Notes: generated from the sequence alone by a model not told the origin. A stretch of DNA of 64,000 nucleotides from CSBr16-58 sp051859825 (GCA_051859825.1 JBHYFA010000002.1:1-64000); one strand, 5' to 3'; numbered from the stretch's first letter, positions 34,330 through 43,618 are shown. Numbers and translations: made by a program.

Positions 34330-34483
34330 AGAGTCTGTCCATAAAGTGCAAGTGGCTGCTCTAGAAAGTTCGAGAGCGAGGCTTGCGAAGGTTGAAAAAC
34401 AGTGAGTCCCGACAAGACTTTGTCGGGATGACCTTTTTTTCAACCGAGCATAACGAAGCTATCGGACTTTATAGACAGACACT
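34330..34483. repeat. Palindromic element copy D (154 bp)
   Basis: Ends AGAGTCTGTCCATAAAG and CTTTATAGACAGACACT, flanked by AGTT at 34326-34329 and 34484-34487 (target duplication). The outer stem is GGTTGAAAAA/TTTTTCAACC. The inner hairpin is enlarged to TCCCGACAA-GACT-TTGTCGGGA. It fills most of the 340-bp gap between divergent genes. Confidence 0.9.
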
Positions 34484-34623
34484 AGTTAGCGGATTTTCTC
34501 ACATATACACTTGGTTCTGTAAACCACGTTTAAATGAATTCAAAAGTACAACATTCAATTAAGCCACAAATAAACAAAATTAGCTGTACTTTTATCCCAT
34601 CAAAAAAGAGAATTATTCATAGC

Positions 34624-35385
34624 ATGCGATTAGTACTTTTATGTTTGGGTTTGTTGATGTTTTTCCCTGTTTATGCGCAGCGCAAGAAAGGAGCTGATGC
34701 GGAGAGGTGGGCACAACGAATGGAGGAAACCTTCGATTTATACGTACGGAATGTTCGGTATCAAAGAGAACACTTACCCTGGGTGGATGTGCATTTTGGT
34801 ATAGGTGGATTGGCTCCCGCGCCCTTGTCTTTTGGCTCCAATTCGGATATTTTGCCCAACGAATTGCTCCGCTCGTGGATGTGGAAATTTGGTGCGGGAA
34901 TGAACTATCGCTTTGATGGAACACCTTGGGTAATGCAGTACGGTATGCGCGTTTCGGTGCATCGTTTGGGTTTGCCCGAGCATACAGGAATCATCAATAC
35001 CCCTGACGGAAGGGATTTTGGTCAGTTGCATCCCGAAGCTTCCGGTGTGCAGTTGGTGGCCGCGTACCTCAACCTCCCTCTGTTGTTTCATCTCGATTTT
35101 AGCAAATACGGAATGGGCAACGGGTTTCGCATCGGTCTCGGTGGTGAAGTGGGGTATCGGGTAAATGGCTATCAGCGCTTTTCTGCCCCCGATGCGGGAG
35201 GGGAAGTAATGCGTTACAAAGTCTCCGGCGATCACGGCATCAACGATTTTCGCTATGGTTTGCTAATGCAAATTGGCCTCAAATCCTATCAGCTTAGCCT
35301 CGGCTACGATTTGAACGACTTCTTACCACAAGTAGATGGAAGTTCGGCTCATTATACCTATTTTCTTCTGGGAATAGAATTGTGA
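34624..35385 (+). CDS. Outer-membrane beta-barrel protein (porin-family-like)
   Basis: 253 aa from MRLVLLCLGLLMFFPVYAQ, a signal peptide. The frame upstream of this ATG is not needed. Amphipathic strands (WVMQYGMRVSVHRLG, LNLPLLFHLDF, FRIGLGGEVGYRVNGY, YQLSLGYDLNDF, YFLLGIEL) and the aromatic C-terminus suggest a small barrel of 8-10 strands similar to PorT-like proteins. The stop overlaps the next start (TGATG). Confidence 0.82.
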   Translation: MRLVLLCLGLLMFFPVYAQRKKGADAERWAQRMEETFDLYVRNVRYQREHLPWVDVHFGIGGLAPAPLSFGSNSDILPNELLRSWMWKFGAGMNYRFDGTPWVMQYGMRVSVHRLGLPEHTGIINTPDGRDFGQLHPEASGVQLVAAYLNLPLLFHLDFSKYGMGNGFRIGLGGEVGYRVNGYQRFSAPDAGGEVMRYKVSGDHGINDFRYGLLMQIGLKSYQLSLGYDLNDFLPQVDGSSAHYTYFLLGIEL

Positions 35386-36302
35386 TGTTTAGCGCCAACG
35401 TACATCTGCCTGAATATTGGGGACTCATCCGTCCGCAGACCAACATGCTCTTTATCGGGTCGTGCTTCAGTGAGAATATCGGGGGTGATTTGGCCAAATT
35501 GAAATTCAAGGTGGCGCTCAATCCCTTTGGTATAACCTACAATCCTCTTTCGGTTTTTGATCAGCTCATTGCCTTAGCTGCCGGACGTGAATACGGGTCG
35601 GAAGATCTTTTCCACCATCAAGGTTTATGGCATTCTTTCGATCATCACGGTCGCTTTTCCCATCCCGAGGCAGATTTGGTTTTGGCGAGTATTCAACAGG
35701 AAATGGCGCAGGCCAAGTTGCTCGACAATCCCGTGGTTTTTCTCACCTTCGGTACCGGCTGGATGTGGTGTGAGCGTGGACAAACGGTAAACAATTGTCA
35801 TAAACTCCCCGCATCGCGCTTCACCCGTGTGCTTCCCAGTTTGGATGAGGTTTGGGTAAAATGGCTGGAGGTGAAGAAGCTGTATCCGCAAACGACCTTC
35901 GTTGTTTCGGTGAGTCCGGTTCGCTACGATAATGCGGTGGAAAACTCCCGTGGAAAGGCTTTGCTGCATCTGCTTTGCATGCGTATGGAGCAGGAAAATC
36001 ACGCCTTGTATTTCCCCTCCTTTGAGATTTTAGACCACCAACTCAGAGATTATCGCTACTACGCCACCGACATGAAACACCCCTCCGAACAGGCGGTGCA
36101 ATACATCCGCGATGCTTTCTACCAAACGGCCTGTACATCGGAGGCCTTGGAGTACATAGCCCAAGTGCGTAAGCTGCTTCAGCGATTGCAGCATCGACCA
36201 CTGCACTCGGAAACCCCGCAAGCGCAAGATTTTCATCGGAAGACGGAGGCTTTATTGGCGGAGTGGAAGTCTCGCTATCCTCACATAGATTGGGATATTT
36301 GA
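35385..36302 (+). CDS. GSCFA domain-containing protein
   Basis: 305 aa. The family name motif is visible as GSCFSENIG near residue 26, and FLTFGTGWMW and VSVSPVRYDNAVENSRGK follow, as in SGNH-hydrolase-like folds with Ser, Gly, Asn and Asp-x-x-His (DMKHPSEQAV) blocks. It is a likely esterase or acyltransferase acting on a glycan or lipid; the substrate is unknown. The start ATG overlaps the preceding stop (TGATG); a GTG 3 nt upstream is less likely. Confidence 0.9.
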   Translation: MFSANVHLPEYWGLIRPQTNMLFIGSCFSENIGGDLAKLKFKVALNPFGITYNPLSVFDQLIALAAGREYGSEDLFHHQGLWHSFDHHGRFSHPEADLVLASIQQEMAQAKLLDNPVVFLTFGTGWMWCERGQTVNNCHKLPASRFTRVLPSLDEVWVKWLEVKKLYPQTTFVVSVSPVRYDNAVENSRGKALLHLLCMRMEQENHALYFPSFEILDHQLRDYRYYATDMKHPSEQAVQYIRDAFYQTACTSEALEYIAQVRKLLQRLQHRPLHSETPQAQDFHRKTEALLAEWKSRYPHIDWDI

Positions 36303-36328
36303 AAGGAATAGTTTCCTATCTTTCGTCT

Positions 36329-36336
36329 TACCTTTG
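36329..36336 (+). promoter_or_regulatory. Candidate promoter for the 36352 gene (TACCTTTG)
   Basis: An exact TAnnTTTG match 15 nt before the ATG. The nearest TTTG upstream is 27 nt away, longer than usual. The box supports the ATG at 36352 over the upstream TTG. Confidence 0.5.
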
Positions 36337-36351
36337 CCAAAATTATTTACA

Positions 36352-36855
36352 ATGGACGATACCCCTTCTTTCGACATACTTCAGGTAGCATTTGACAAAA
36401 TTAAGAGTTGGGACGACGAGGAGTACAACAAGCAGGGTTCCCTGATTTTGGAAGAGCAGCCTTATCTGATGCGCTTCATCACCAATTTGATTGATGAACT
36501 TGAAGAAGAGGACATCGAGTTTCTTATTTTTACCTTGATTAGTTTGCAACTGGGCTTCAAGATGCGTGGAATGCCGTTGAGTATTTGTACACCGGAGCAG
36601 TTGGAGAGCATTGTGAAATCTATTGCCGACCGTTATGACGAAATTGATGAGCGCGAGGAGGTGAGTTTGGACGACGTTTTCAACGCTTCCGATAATCCCA
36701 AGGTGCTCAGTGATTTATTTGATATTTACTATCAAGATTTTCTCGAAGGCAAAAAGGTGGGCATGGCCGAGGTGATGAACATGCTTTTTGTTTTAGACAT
36801 CCTCGTTACCGGAGTAGAAGAGAGTGTGATTTCCGGCGAAAAACCAAGCGAATAG
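36352..36855 (+). CDS. Hypothetical acidic cytoplasmic protein
   Basis: 167 aa starting at MDDTPSFDILQV. Strongly acidic and helical (LIDELEEEDIEFLIFTLI, DRYDEIDEREEVSLDDVF), no signal peptide or membrane span, no recognised family. It is followed 4 nt later by the thioesterase gene, so the two are probably co-transcribed. Confidence 0.75.
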   Translation: MDDTPSFDILQVAFDKIKSWDDEEYNKQGSLILEEQPYLMRFITNLIDELEEEDIEFLIFTLISLQLGFKMRGMPLSICTPEQLESIVKSIADRYDEIDEREEVSLDDVFNASDNPKVLSDLFDIYYQDFLEGKKVGMAEVMNMLFVLDILVTGVEESVISGEKPSE

Positions 36856-36859
36856 TACG

Positions 36860-37267
36860 ATGCATCCCGTTGTAGCACACATGTTGGAAAACGATGCTTT
36901 TAGCCGGTGGCTGAAGCTTGAGGTGATGGAGAGTGTGGCGGGAAAATGCATTATAGAGTGTCGTATCCGCGAGGAAATGACCAACGGATTCAAAGTTGCT
37001 CATGGCGGAATTGGGTTTTCATTAGCCGATAGTGCTTTGGCTTTTGCGGCCAATGCTTATGGAGAAAAGGCGATGAGTATTGAGTGCACTATTTCTTATT
37101 TGAAGGCCGTGAAAGCTGGCAGTCTTTTACGGGTTGAAGCCTTGGAGAAGCACCGCAGTAAGCGCTTAGAGCGTTACGAAATAGCTCTTTTTTCTGATGG
37201 GGAGCAGGTGGGCTTATTTTATGGTGTGGTAATGTTTTTAGGCGAAAATTGGGAAAATATAGGTTGA
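36860..37267 (+). CDS. PaaI-family hotdog thioesterase
   Basis: 135 aa. The hotdog-fold block NGFKVAHGGIGFSLADSALAF holds the conserved HGG with the catalytic-site Asp two turns later. It is about the usual length for PaaI. It probably hydrolyses hydroxyphenylacetyl-CoA or other acyl-CoA thioesters. No phenylacetate pathway genes lie nearby, so the role may be general acyl-CoA housekeeping. Confidence 0.9.
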   Translation: MHPVVAHMLENDAFSRWLKLEVMESVAGKCIIECRIREEMTNGFKVAHGGIGFSLADSALAFAANAYGEKAMSIECTISYLKAVKAGSLLRVEALEKHRSKRLERYEIALFSDGEQVGLFYGVVMFLGENWENIG

Positions 37268-37327
37268 TTTTTTTTGATTTCACCTGCTTGAGGCAGTAAT
37301 TTAGCGTCATTATTATATCAAGCCAAT

Positions 37328-38746
37328 ATGTTTGAAAACGACTCCCGCTTTTCCGCCTACCGCATTTATAAAACACTCCGATTACACTGGCTTTTCAATA
37401 CTTCCACCTTTGTTGGGAATTTGGCTCTTGCGTTAACGGCCACTTTTTTCTTTCGCGAGTTGGGCTATGGCGATGCGGTGGATTACGTTTTTCTCATTAC
37501 CGTATTATCGATAGGATTGTGGATTACCGAGGCTGTACCGCCCTTTGCGGTGGGAATTTTCATCGTGTGCATGATGCTCTTTGGTTTTGGTACCGATTTC
37601 ATTATTGACGAGAGCGCCCCGATTGAGTTATATACCGGCACGTGGACGAGCAATGTGATTTGGCTTTTATTAGGTGGATTTTTTCTGGCGTCGGGGATGC
37701 AGCAGGTAGCCCTTGACAAGAAGCTTTTTGAATTTACCATGAAGCGTTTTGGAAGTAGTCCAAAGCGATTTCTCTTTGGGTTGATGCTCGTTACTGCTTT
37801 CGGAAGTATGGTAATGTCTAACACTGCTACCACAACAATGATGATCAGTTCAGTTACCCCCTTGGTAGCATTACTAGGATCGAAGTCTAACTTTTCTCGA
37901 GCGTTATTAACAGGCATTCCAGCGGCAGCAACCGTTGGAGGTATCGGGACGATTATTGGTAGCACGCCTAATGCGATAGCTGTAGGTGCGCTTCAGGAAA
38001 AGGGAGTTTACATAAATTTTGTGGATTGGATGGTGGTTGGATTTCCCATTGCAATTTTGCTAGTGTATTTATTTTTCAGTTTTTTAGTGCGAAAGTTGAA
38101 AATACATGAGGTTCAATTTGATTTAGGTGAAATGGAGGTCAAGAAGTTGGAGGTTGAGGTATGGAAAAGGAGATCGGTGATATTCACCATGTTCGTCACC
38201 ATTGGCCTATGGATTACCGAGCCATTACACGGTATTCCTGTTGCGGCAACTTCGGCTGTGCCAATATTATTGCTTACGATGACGGGCGTAATCACCGCCA
38301 AAGAGGTGCGAGCGCTGCCGTGGGATACCCTTATGCTGGTGTCGGGTGGTTTGGCTTTGGGTATTGCTTTGGTGGAGGTTGGCTTGGCAGATATTGCCAT
38401 GGAAGGAGTAAAGGCGCTTCCACTGAGTGTGCTTCTGGTGAGCATATTTTTCACCCTAATAGGAGTAATATTATCAAACGTAATGAGCAATACCGCGGCC
38501 TCTTCTATTCTCATACCTTTGACCTTGACGTTGCCCGGGATTTTTGGTGTGGCCGGCCCCGTAATGGTGGCGGTGAGTTGCTCTTGCGCCTTGTTGCTTC
38601 CGGTATCAACACCTTCCAATGCGGTGGCTTTTGCAACGGGAATGATAGAACAAAAGGAGTTTCGCCGGGGAGGTATTTTCTTCTTGTTTATTGGCCCTCT
38701 GGCGGCTTCGGTAATTGTGCCCTTGTGGGCTTGGATATTTCACTAA
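37328..38746 (+). CDS. DASS-family sodium/anion symporter (SLC13-like)
   Basis: 472 aa with about 11-12 membrane helices. The two SNT motifs of the sodium and carboxylate sites are visible: MSNTATTTMM (near residue 162) and MSNTAASSI (near 384), each followed by proline- and alanine-rich hairpins. It imports dicarboxylates, citrate or possibly sulfate with Na+. The substrate cannot be fixed. It is followed 3 nt later by a small membrane-protein gene. Confidence 0.93.
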   Translation: MFENDSRFSAYRIYKTLRLHWLFNTSTFVGNLALALTATFFFRELGYGDAVDYVFLITVLSIGLWITEAVPPFAVGIFIVCMMLFGFGTDFIIDESAPIELYTGTWTSNVIWLLLGGFFLASGMQQVALDKKLFEFTMKRFGSSPKRFLFGLMLVTAFGSMVMSNTATTTMMISSVTPLVALLGSKSNFSRALLTGIPAAATVGGIGTIIGSTPNAIAVGALQEKGVYINFVDWMVVGFPIAILLVYLFFSFLVRKLKIHEVQFDLGEMEVKKLEVEVWKRRSVIFTMFVTIGLWITEPLHGIPVAATSAVPILLLTMTGVITAKEVRALPWDTLMLVSGGLALGIALVEVGLADIAMEGVKALPLSVLLVSIFFTLIGVILSNVMSNTAASSILIPLTLTLPGIFGVAGPVMVAVSCSCALLLPVSTPSNAVAFATGMIEQKEFRRGGIFFLFIGPLAASVIVPLWAWIFH

Positions 38747-38749
38747 TAC

Positions 38750-39244
38750 ATGAATGTTATGGTATTTTCACTTCATCCTCTCAACAGTTTTCCCGCGGGT
38801 TTTTTCTGGAAACATCTAGCCATTGTAGTGCCCTTTACGGTGCCTCCAATTCTCATTTTTGCCAAGAAAGGTGACGATATGCTGGCGGGCGATCCCGTGA
38901 GTTTGTTGTGGCTTTTGCCCGCTATTTTGAGTTTAATCGTTCCTCATCTGTATATCCGTCGCCGTCATTTGAGTATTGCTAATGATGTACCTTCCGTGGG
39001 GAGTATGGAATTTTCGAAAGACAGTATCCGCTGGACGATCAATGAGAAGACCAAGGAGTTGCCAAAATCTGAGGTAAAATCTTTGGAAATCAAAAGCTCC
39101 TATCTTCATCGCTGGATTTTTGGTGAGCGCGGCTATACCTATGTTGAGGTTGAGATGACCACCAATAGTGGCGAAAAACAGCGCTTTTTGTTGTGCACCA
39201 TATCCATAGATGGGCATACACACCGTTTATCGGAGGTAATCTAG
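38750..39244 (+). CDS. Hypothetical protein with two membrane helices
   Basis: 164 aa; MVFSLHPLN at 38759 is an alternative start. Two hydrophobic spans (LAIVVPFTVPPILIFA and LLWLLPAILSLIVPHLYI) are followed by a basic segment and a C-terminal beta-rich cytoplasmic domain of about 90 residues that recalls a PH-like fold (SIRWTINEKTKELPKSEVKS, YTYVEVEM). It probably shares an mRNA with the transporter. Confidence 0.7.
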   Translation: MNVMVFSLHPLNSFPAGFFWKHLAIVVPFTVPPILIFAKKGDDMLAGDPVSLLWLLPAILSLIVPHLYIRRRHLSIANDVPSVGSMEFSKDSIRWTINEKTKELPKSEVKSLEIKSSYLHRWIFGERGYTYVEVEMTTNSGEKQRFLLCTISIDGHTHRLSEVI

Positions 39245-39346
39245 GCTTTTTGAAGCTAGAGAACAGAGCGGTATTTTATTTGTTATCAGGCGCTTATTTT
39301 TCCATTGAAAAAACATAAAATTATTTTCGGGAAATTTGAAAAAAAA

Positions 39347-39379
39347 TTTGGTTGATAATTTTGCTGCAATGTACTTTTG
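39347..39379 (+). promoter_or_regulatory. tRNA-Asn promoter (TTTG-N21-TACTTTTG)
   Basis: TTTG at 39347-39350 and TACTTTTG at 39372-39379 are separated by 21 nt, 20 nt before the mature tRNA 5' end. Confidence 0.75.
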
Positions 39380-39399
39380 CCGTCCCAAAAAGGAAATAT

Positions 39400-39473
39400 T
39401 CCTCCTTAGCTCAGTTGGTTAGAGCATCTGACTGTTAATCAGAGGGTCCTTGGTTCGAGCCCAAGAGGAGGAG
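39400..39473 (+). tRNA. tRNA-Asn (anticodon GTT)
   Basis: 74-nt cloverleaf. The acceptor stem is TCCTCCT/AGGAGGA (39400-39406 with 39466-39472), the D arm contains AGCTCAGTTGGTTAGAGC, the anticodon stem TCTGA/TCAGA holds loop CTGTTAA with GTT at 39434-39436, and the T arm is CTTGG-TTCGAGC-CCAAG. CCA is not encoded. No attachment-site duplication or integrase was found beside it. Confidence 0.97.
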
Positions 39474-39483
39474 CAAAAAAAAG

Positions 39484-39512
39484 AAGCCTGAGATTTACCT
39501 CAGGCTTTTTTT
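39484..39512 (+). terminator. Terminator of the tRNA-Asn gene
   Basis: AAGCCTGAG and CTCAGGCTT form a perfect 9-bp stem with a 6-nt loop followed by a T run. Confidence 0.85.
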
Positions 39513-39534
39513 GTTTCAGCACTGCCAGGCATCC

Positions 39535-41256
39535 TCACCCCCAACTCAAATCTAACACCTGCAACTGCTTTTTCACACTATTATTCCATACATTTTCTTC
39601 TAAGTGATAGGCTACGTGGATTTTTTCGGCTTGTAAAAGATCGTCTAGGTATTCGCCCATTCCGAAGGCGATGGCGTCGATGGTTTCACCGCTGGTAGGG
39701 TCAACAAATTCTACTTTGAGATGGGTGAGATCAGCGCCTACTTTTTTGGATTGCTCGGTGATTTGCAGATTGCGGGTAACGAATACGGGCTTCATATTGT
39801 GCGGACCAAAAGGGCGCATTCTTCGCAGGGTGTTCATTAAGGTGTCGTCGATATGCTCGAAGGGTAGAACGGCGTCAACGGATATTTTGGGTGATTTTTG
39901 TTCGGGCAAAAGAGTATTCTCTACTTCTGCTAGGAAGGCTTTCTTGAAATCATGGAGCTTTTCGGGCAAGATGGTCATGCCCGCGGCGTACATGTGCCCG
40001 CCGAATTGAATGAGATTCTCCCTGCACGCTTCTAATGCCCGATACAAATCGAAGCCCTCCACCGAGCGAGCTGATCCGGCATAGACGTCGCCGCTACGCG
40101 TGAGTACAATGGTGGGGCGATAGAAGGTTTCAATCAGACGGGAAGCCACAATTCCTATCACGCCTTTGTTCCACGAGTCGTTCCAAACCACCGTGGCCGG
40201 AGCGTCGTTTTCAATTTGGTTTTGTATGCTGGTCAGAGCTTCGTCGGTGATGCTCTTGTCTAAGCTGCGCCTTTGTTGATTGAGGAGGTTGACTTTTTCT
40301 GCTAGTTCTTTGGCCACTTGTGGATCTTCGGTGCTCAGAAGCTCTACGGCCAAACTCCCGTGCTCGATTCTTCCCGCGGCATTGATTCTTGGTGCTACGG
40401 AAAAAACAACGTCGTCAATGGTGTGGATTTTTCTTCCGGAGACTTTGATAAGCGCCTTGACTCCCTCAGACGGACATGCGATGATTTGGCGCATTCCGTA
40501 GTAGGCAAAAACGCGATTTTCTCCCGTAATGGGCACGATGTCGGCACCTACGGAAAGTGCCAGAAGATCGAGTTGGGCAAAGAGAAACTCGCGAAGATTA
40601 CCACCCGTTTTGCGCTCGATGGCTTCGAGCAGCTTAAATCCCACGCCGCAGCCGGAAAGTTCTTTATACGGGTAAAGACAATCAGAGCGCTTGGGGTCGA
40701 GCACGGCTACCGCCGGAGGAATTGTATTTCCGGGCGTATGGTGATCACAGATGATGATGTCTAAACCGCGTTCTTGCGCCTGAGCGACTAAGTCCACCGA
40801 CTTAATCCCGCAGTCTAGGGCAATGAGTAACTTGCATTGATGCTCGATGGCGTAATCGATTCCCTGCTGCGATAAGCCGTAGCCTTCCTTGTACCGATCG
40901 GGTATATAGGTAATAAAGTTGGGATAGAACTGCTTGAAATAGCGCGCCAATAGGGCTACTGATGTGGTGCCATCTACGTCGTAGTCGCCATAAATCATGA
41001 TTCGTTCATCATTTCTTTTGGCAGATAAAACTCGAGCAACTGCTTTATCCATATCCTTCATTTGATACGGATCATGCAGGTGCTCGAGCTTTGGGGTGAA
41101 AAATACCCGTTGGTCGTCTCTACTCTCTAAGCCCCGGCGGAGCATGAGCATGGCAATTACCGGATTTGTTCCCCAGGCTTCGCTGAGTTCAACCGCCGTC
41201 TTCACCGTTTCTTTATTCGGATATAACCAAGTGTATTTTGAACGTATCTTCTCCAT
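39535..41256 (-). CDS. recJ: Single-stranded-DNA-specific exonuclease RecJ
   Basis: 5'-3' ssDNA exonuclease of recombination and mismatch repair, 573 aa, normal length. DHH-superfamily motifs: MIYGDYDVDGTTSVALL (motif I), IALDCGIKS (motif II), ICDHHTPG (motif III). The DHHA1 part carries GGHMYAAGMT. The OB-fold domain is at the C-terminus (LKVEFVDP). The start is near-leaderless: the TACATTTG box ends 4 nt before the ATG. Confidence 0.95.
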   Translation of the reverse strand: MEKIRSKYTWLYPNKETVKTAVELSEAWGTNPVIAMLMLRRGLESRDDQRVFFTPKLEHLHDPYQMKDMDKAVARVLSAKRNDERIMIYGDYDVDGTTSVALLARYFKQFYPNFITYIPDRYKEGYGLSQQGIDYAIEHQCKLLIALDCGIKSVDLVAQAQERGLDIIICDHHTPGNTIPPAVAVLDPKRSDCLYPYKELSGCGVGFKLLEAIERKTGGNLREFLFAQLDLLALSVGADIVPITGENRVFAYYGMRQIIACPSEGVKALIKVSGRKIHTIDDVVFSVAPRINAAGRIEHGSLAVELLSTEDPQVAKELAEKVNLLNQQRRSLDKSITDEALTSIQNQIENDAPATVVWNDSWNKGVIGIVASRLIETFYRPTIVLTRSGDVYAGSARSVEGFDLYRALEACRENLIQFGGHMYAAGMTILPEKLHDFKKAFLAEVENTLLPEQKSPKISVDAVLPFEHIDDTLMNTLRRMRPFGPHNMKPVFVTRNLQITEQSKKVGADLTHLKVEFVDPTSGETIDAIAFGMGEYLDDLLQAEKIHVAYHLEENVWNNSVKKQLQVLDLSWG

Positions 41257-41260
41257 GCTG

Positions 41261-41268
41261 CAAATGTA
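41261..41268 (-). promoter_or_regulatory. recJ promoter -7 box (TACATTTG), near-leaderless
   Basis: An exact TAnnTTTG match on the minus strand with only 4 nt before the ATG at 41256. No -33 TTTG at the usual distance. Confidence 0.5.
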
Positions 41269-41300
41269 AGAAAAATACTATTTAATTTGTAAGCATTATT

Positions 41301-43616
41301 TTAGAAAGTGTAGTCCATGCGCAAATACGCCATTCTTCCGAATACCGGCCCCCAAATCATTGTTGCATCAAAGGTGTTTGAAAACGGATTGGCTGCGTCG
41401 AGAATCGGAGTCTCTTGGCGGAAATCAAGCAAGTTTTCTATACCGAGGAAGAGCGAGAGTTTGTTATTTACATCTTTTCTCACCTGAGCATTCAGAATGA
41501 AAAAACTGGGTGACCGATCATTCAAAGCGGGATGATCCGGCAGTCGCTGCGAAGAGAAATAATTCACGGTTAAATCGTACGCCCAATCTTTTCGTGTTTC
41601 GTACTCGAGATTGAGAAAGGCGCGGTGAGGTGAAAGCAGCTGGGTTTCTCTGGTTCCGCCTTCAAACGCTTGCTGAACGTCCAAATACTTATACGCCACC
41701 CGACCTTGTAATCTTCTGATGATTTCGTAATCGAGTTGTGCCATTACACCACGAGAAAAGCCTCCTTCGTTGAAGTAGAGTCCTACCAAGTTGGTATTCG
41801 CATCCATATCCACCACCAATTGGTTTATAAAGTGGGTATAAAATCCATCCACAGTGAACGTTCCCTTGCGGTAATTCCAGCGAAATTCTTGTTGCAAGCT
41901 CAAGCCGAAATTCCAGCCAATTTCTTGCTCAGGGGTATAATTACCCATGTTCAGTTGATCAAGACCGGAAACCATGGTTCTACTGGAAGCAAGCAGGTGG
42001 ATGTTTTCTTGCACGGGTAGAGGAGTGCGTCTTCCTTGTCCGGCATGTCCACGTAAAATGGTGTTTTCCTGCAAGGCGTAGCGCAAATGCAAACGCGGAG
42101 TAACAAACGCTCCGAAGAGACTGCTGTAGTCGGCACGCATCCCGTACACGAGATTAAACTTATCTGAGGGCTTATACTGCACCTCGCCAAAGGCTCCCGC
42201 AACGGCTTCTTCCCAGTGCAAACGACCAAATTGATCATTCATTCTCGGATTGGTAAATGCCATACCTAAGTCATTGCGAAGACGGTCGTATTGCATGCTC
42301 AATCCCGTTTGGTAGGTCCAGGGCGATTTGGAACCCGATTCGGACTCACACTCACTATCCGATTCTCCTTTTTGATAAATGAGATTGATATAGGCAAAAT
42401 CTTGTTCGGCGCTGAAGTCGGTTGCTCCGAAGAAGGACGACTGACTTTGGTTTCCGGCATTTACAATCATTCCAATACTGGAGTTGCTTTTTCCCGGAAT
42501 GATGTAGGCGGTTTTGTTAAATACCGAAATGCGTTGATTGAGGATTTCCATACCCCAGAGTTCGGAATCATTTCCGCCACCGTTTGGTTCGTCAACCTCG
42601 AAATTCTCCAATGCTGTGCGGGAAAAATCAAAGGCAGTTCGTCCTCCACGATTGCGGTTGTAGAGATAATGCACACCAAATTGTCCTTGCCAGTTTCCCG
42701 AAACATAGCGCCATCTGCTGATACCATTAAGTTGTGCACTCAGAGGCATGTCGATGAAGCCATTATCATTCACATCCCAAGTCATAGGAATCGAGCTGGC
42801 GTGTAGTAAATGTGCCGACGACCAAACATCGTTGTGTTTCTTTACATTTACCAGATTGATTTCGTTTCTCCCTCCAGAATTGAGATAGGCATTAATATGC
42901 GTACGTTCGCTCATGCTTGGTCCAGTAAGCTCAACATCGATGAGTCCGGTGGTGCTTTCAAAGCCGTTAACTACGGTGCCAACGCCTTTGCTGAGGTGGA
43001 TATTCTCAACCCACGGACCGGGTATGTACGACATCCCGCTTACTACCGATAGTCCGCGCCCGAAGGGAATGTTTTCTATTTGTAAAGGCGCGTATTTTCC
43101 GGCTAAGCCCAGCATTTCTATACGCTTAGAACCTGTCACCGCATCGGAAAAAGAAACGTCCACGGCGGGATTGGTTTCGAAGCTCTCCGCCACGTTACAG
43201 CAGGCCGCTTTGCGAAGTTCCTTCTTGTTTATTTCGTAGGTGAGCGACACAGATCGAGTAGAGATTTCCGTGGCGCGAATAACTTCCCGAATCACTACTT
43301 CATTGAGTAAATCCCCTTCTTCCATAATCAAAACCGGAATTTTCTCGGGTCTTCCTTCAATTTTTTGACTTAGCCTTTTGAAGCCAACAAAACTTACATT
43401 CAGCACATCGGATTCAGAGGTATATTTTATTTCAAATGTACCGTCCTCCAACGTAACTGTACCTATATCGGTGTTTTCCCACCAGATATTAGCGCCGAAG
43501 AGTGGCTTTTGTTCGCCGTTTTCTTCAAACACAATTTTTCCTATGAGCGTACCTTGCCCATGCATCTTCATCGTTGAAATAACAACGATGAAGATCATCA
43601 AAACTGACCTCAACAT
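41301..43616 (-). CDS. TonB-dependent receptor, probable copper/heavy-metal related
   Basis: 771 aa from MLRSVLMIFIVVISTMKMHG. The 35 open codons upstream are not used, since the ATG lies 2 nt after the preceding stop. A CarboxypepD_reg-like domain (about 22-110) precedes the plug (FETNPAVDVSFSDAVTGSKR) and the barrel, which ends YLRMDYTF. A CCN/Cys pair (KAACCNVAESFE) just before the plug, and the HMA and HYC_CC_PP genes upstream in the same operon, point to a metal or metallophore substrate. The barrel contains the acidic/serine-rich loop ESDSECESESGSKS. Confidence 0.9.
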   Translation of the reverse strand: MLRSVLMIFIVVISTMKMHGQGTLIGKIVFEENGEQKPLFGANIWWENTDIGTVTLEDGTFEIKYTSESDVLNVSFVGFKRLSQKIEGRPEKIPVLIMEEGDLLNEVVIREVIRATEISTRSVSLTYEINKKELRKAACCNVAESFETNPAVDVSFSDAVTGSKRIEMLGLAGKYAPLQIENIPFGRGLSVVSGMSYIPGPWVENIHLSKGVGTVVNGFESTTGLIDVELTGPSMSERTHINAYLNSGGRNEINLVNVKKHNDVWSSAHLLHASSIPMTWDVNDNGFIDMPLSAQLNGISRWRYVSGNWQGQFGVHYLYNRNRGGRTAFDFSRTALENFEVDEPNGGGNDSELWGMEILNQRISVFNKTAYIIPGKSNSSIGMIVNAGNQSQSSFFGATDFSAEQDFAYINLIYQKGESDSECESESGSKSPWTYQTGLSMQYDRLRNDLGMAFTNPRMNDQFGRLHWEEAVAGAFGEVQYKPSDKFNLVYGMRADYSSLFGAFVTPRLHLRYALQENTILRGHAGQGRRTPLPVQENIHLLASSRTMVSGLDQLNMGNYTPEQEIGWNFGLSLQQEFRWNYRKGTFTVDGFYTHFINQLVVDMDANTNLVGLYFNEGGFSRGVMAQLDYEIIRRLQGRVAYKYLDVQQAFEGGTRETQLLSPHRAFLNLEYETRKDWAYDLTVNYFSSQRLPDHPALNDRSPSFFILNAQVRKDVNNKLSLFLGIENLLDFRQETPILDAANPFSNTFDATMIWGPVFGRMAYLRMDYTF

Positions 43617-43618
43617 GA

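Noticed and set aside
33498..34415. Longer start for the DUF3298 lipoprotein at 34415
   Set aside because: The extra 44 codons read through repeat element D and would destroy the lipoprotein signal peptide. The start at 34283 has a proper lipobox.
27481..34483. CRISPR array from the repeated elements
   Set aside because: The repeats are kilobases apart, inverted-ended and about 150 bp long. There are no regularly spaced short direct repeats and no cas genes.
38113..38874. Long frames on both strands within the DASS transporter gene
   Set aside because: Both are shadows. The + frame gives a Gly/Cys/His-rich chain unlike any protein, and the real frame has the SNT motifs and membrane helices.
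39400..39473. tRNA-Asn as an integration site for a mobile element
   Set aside because: No duplicated 3' tRNA end and no integrase gene nearby. The following sequence is a simple terminator and recJ.
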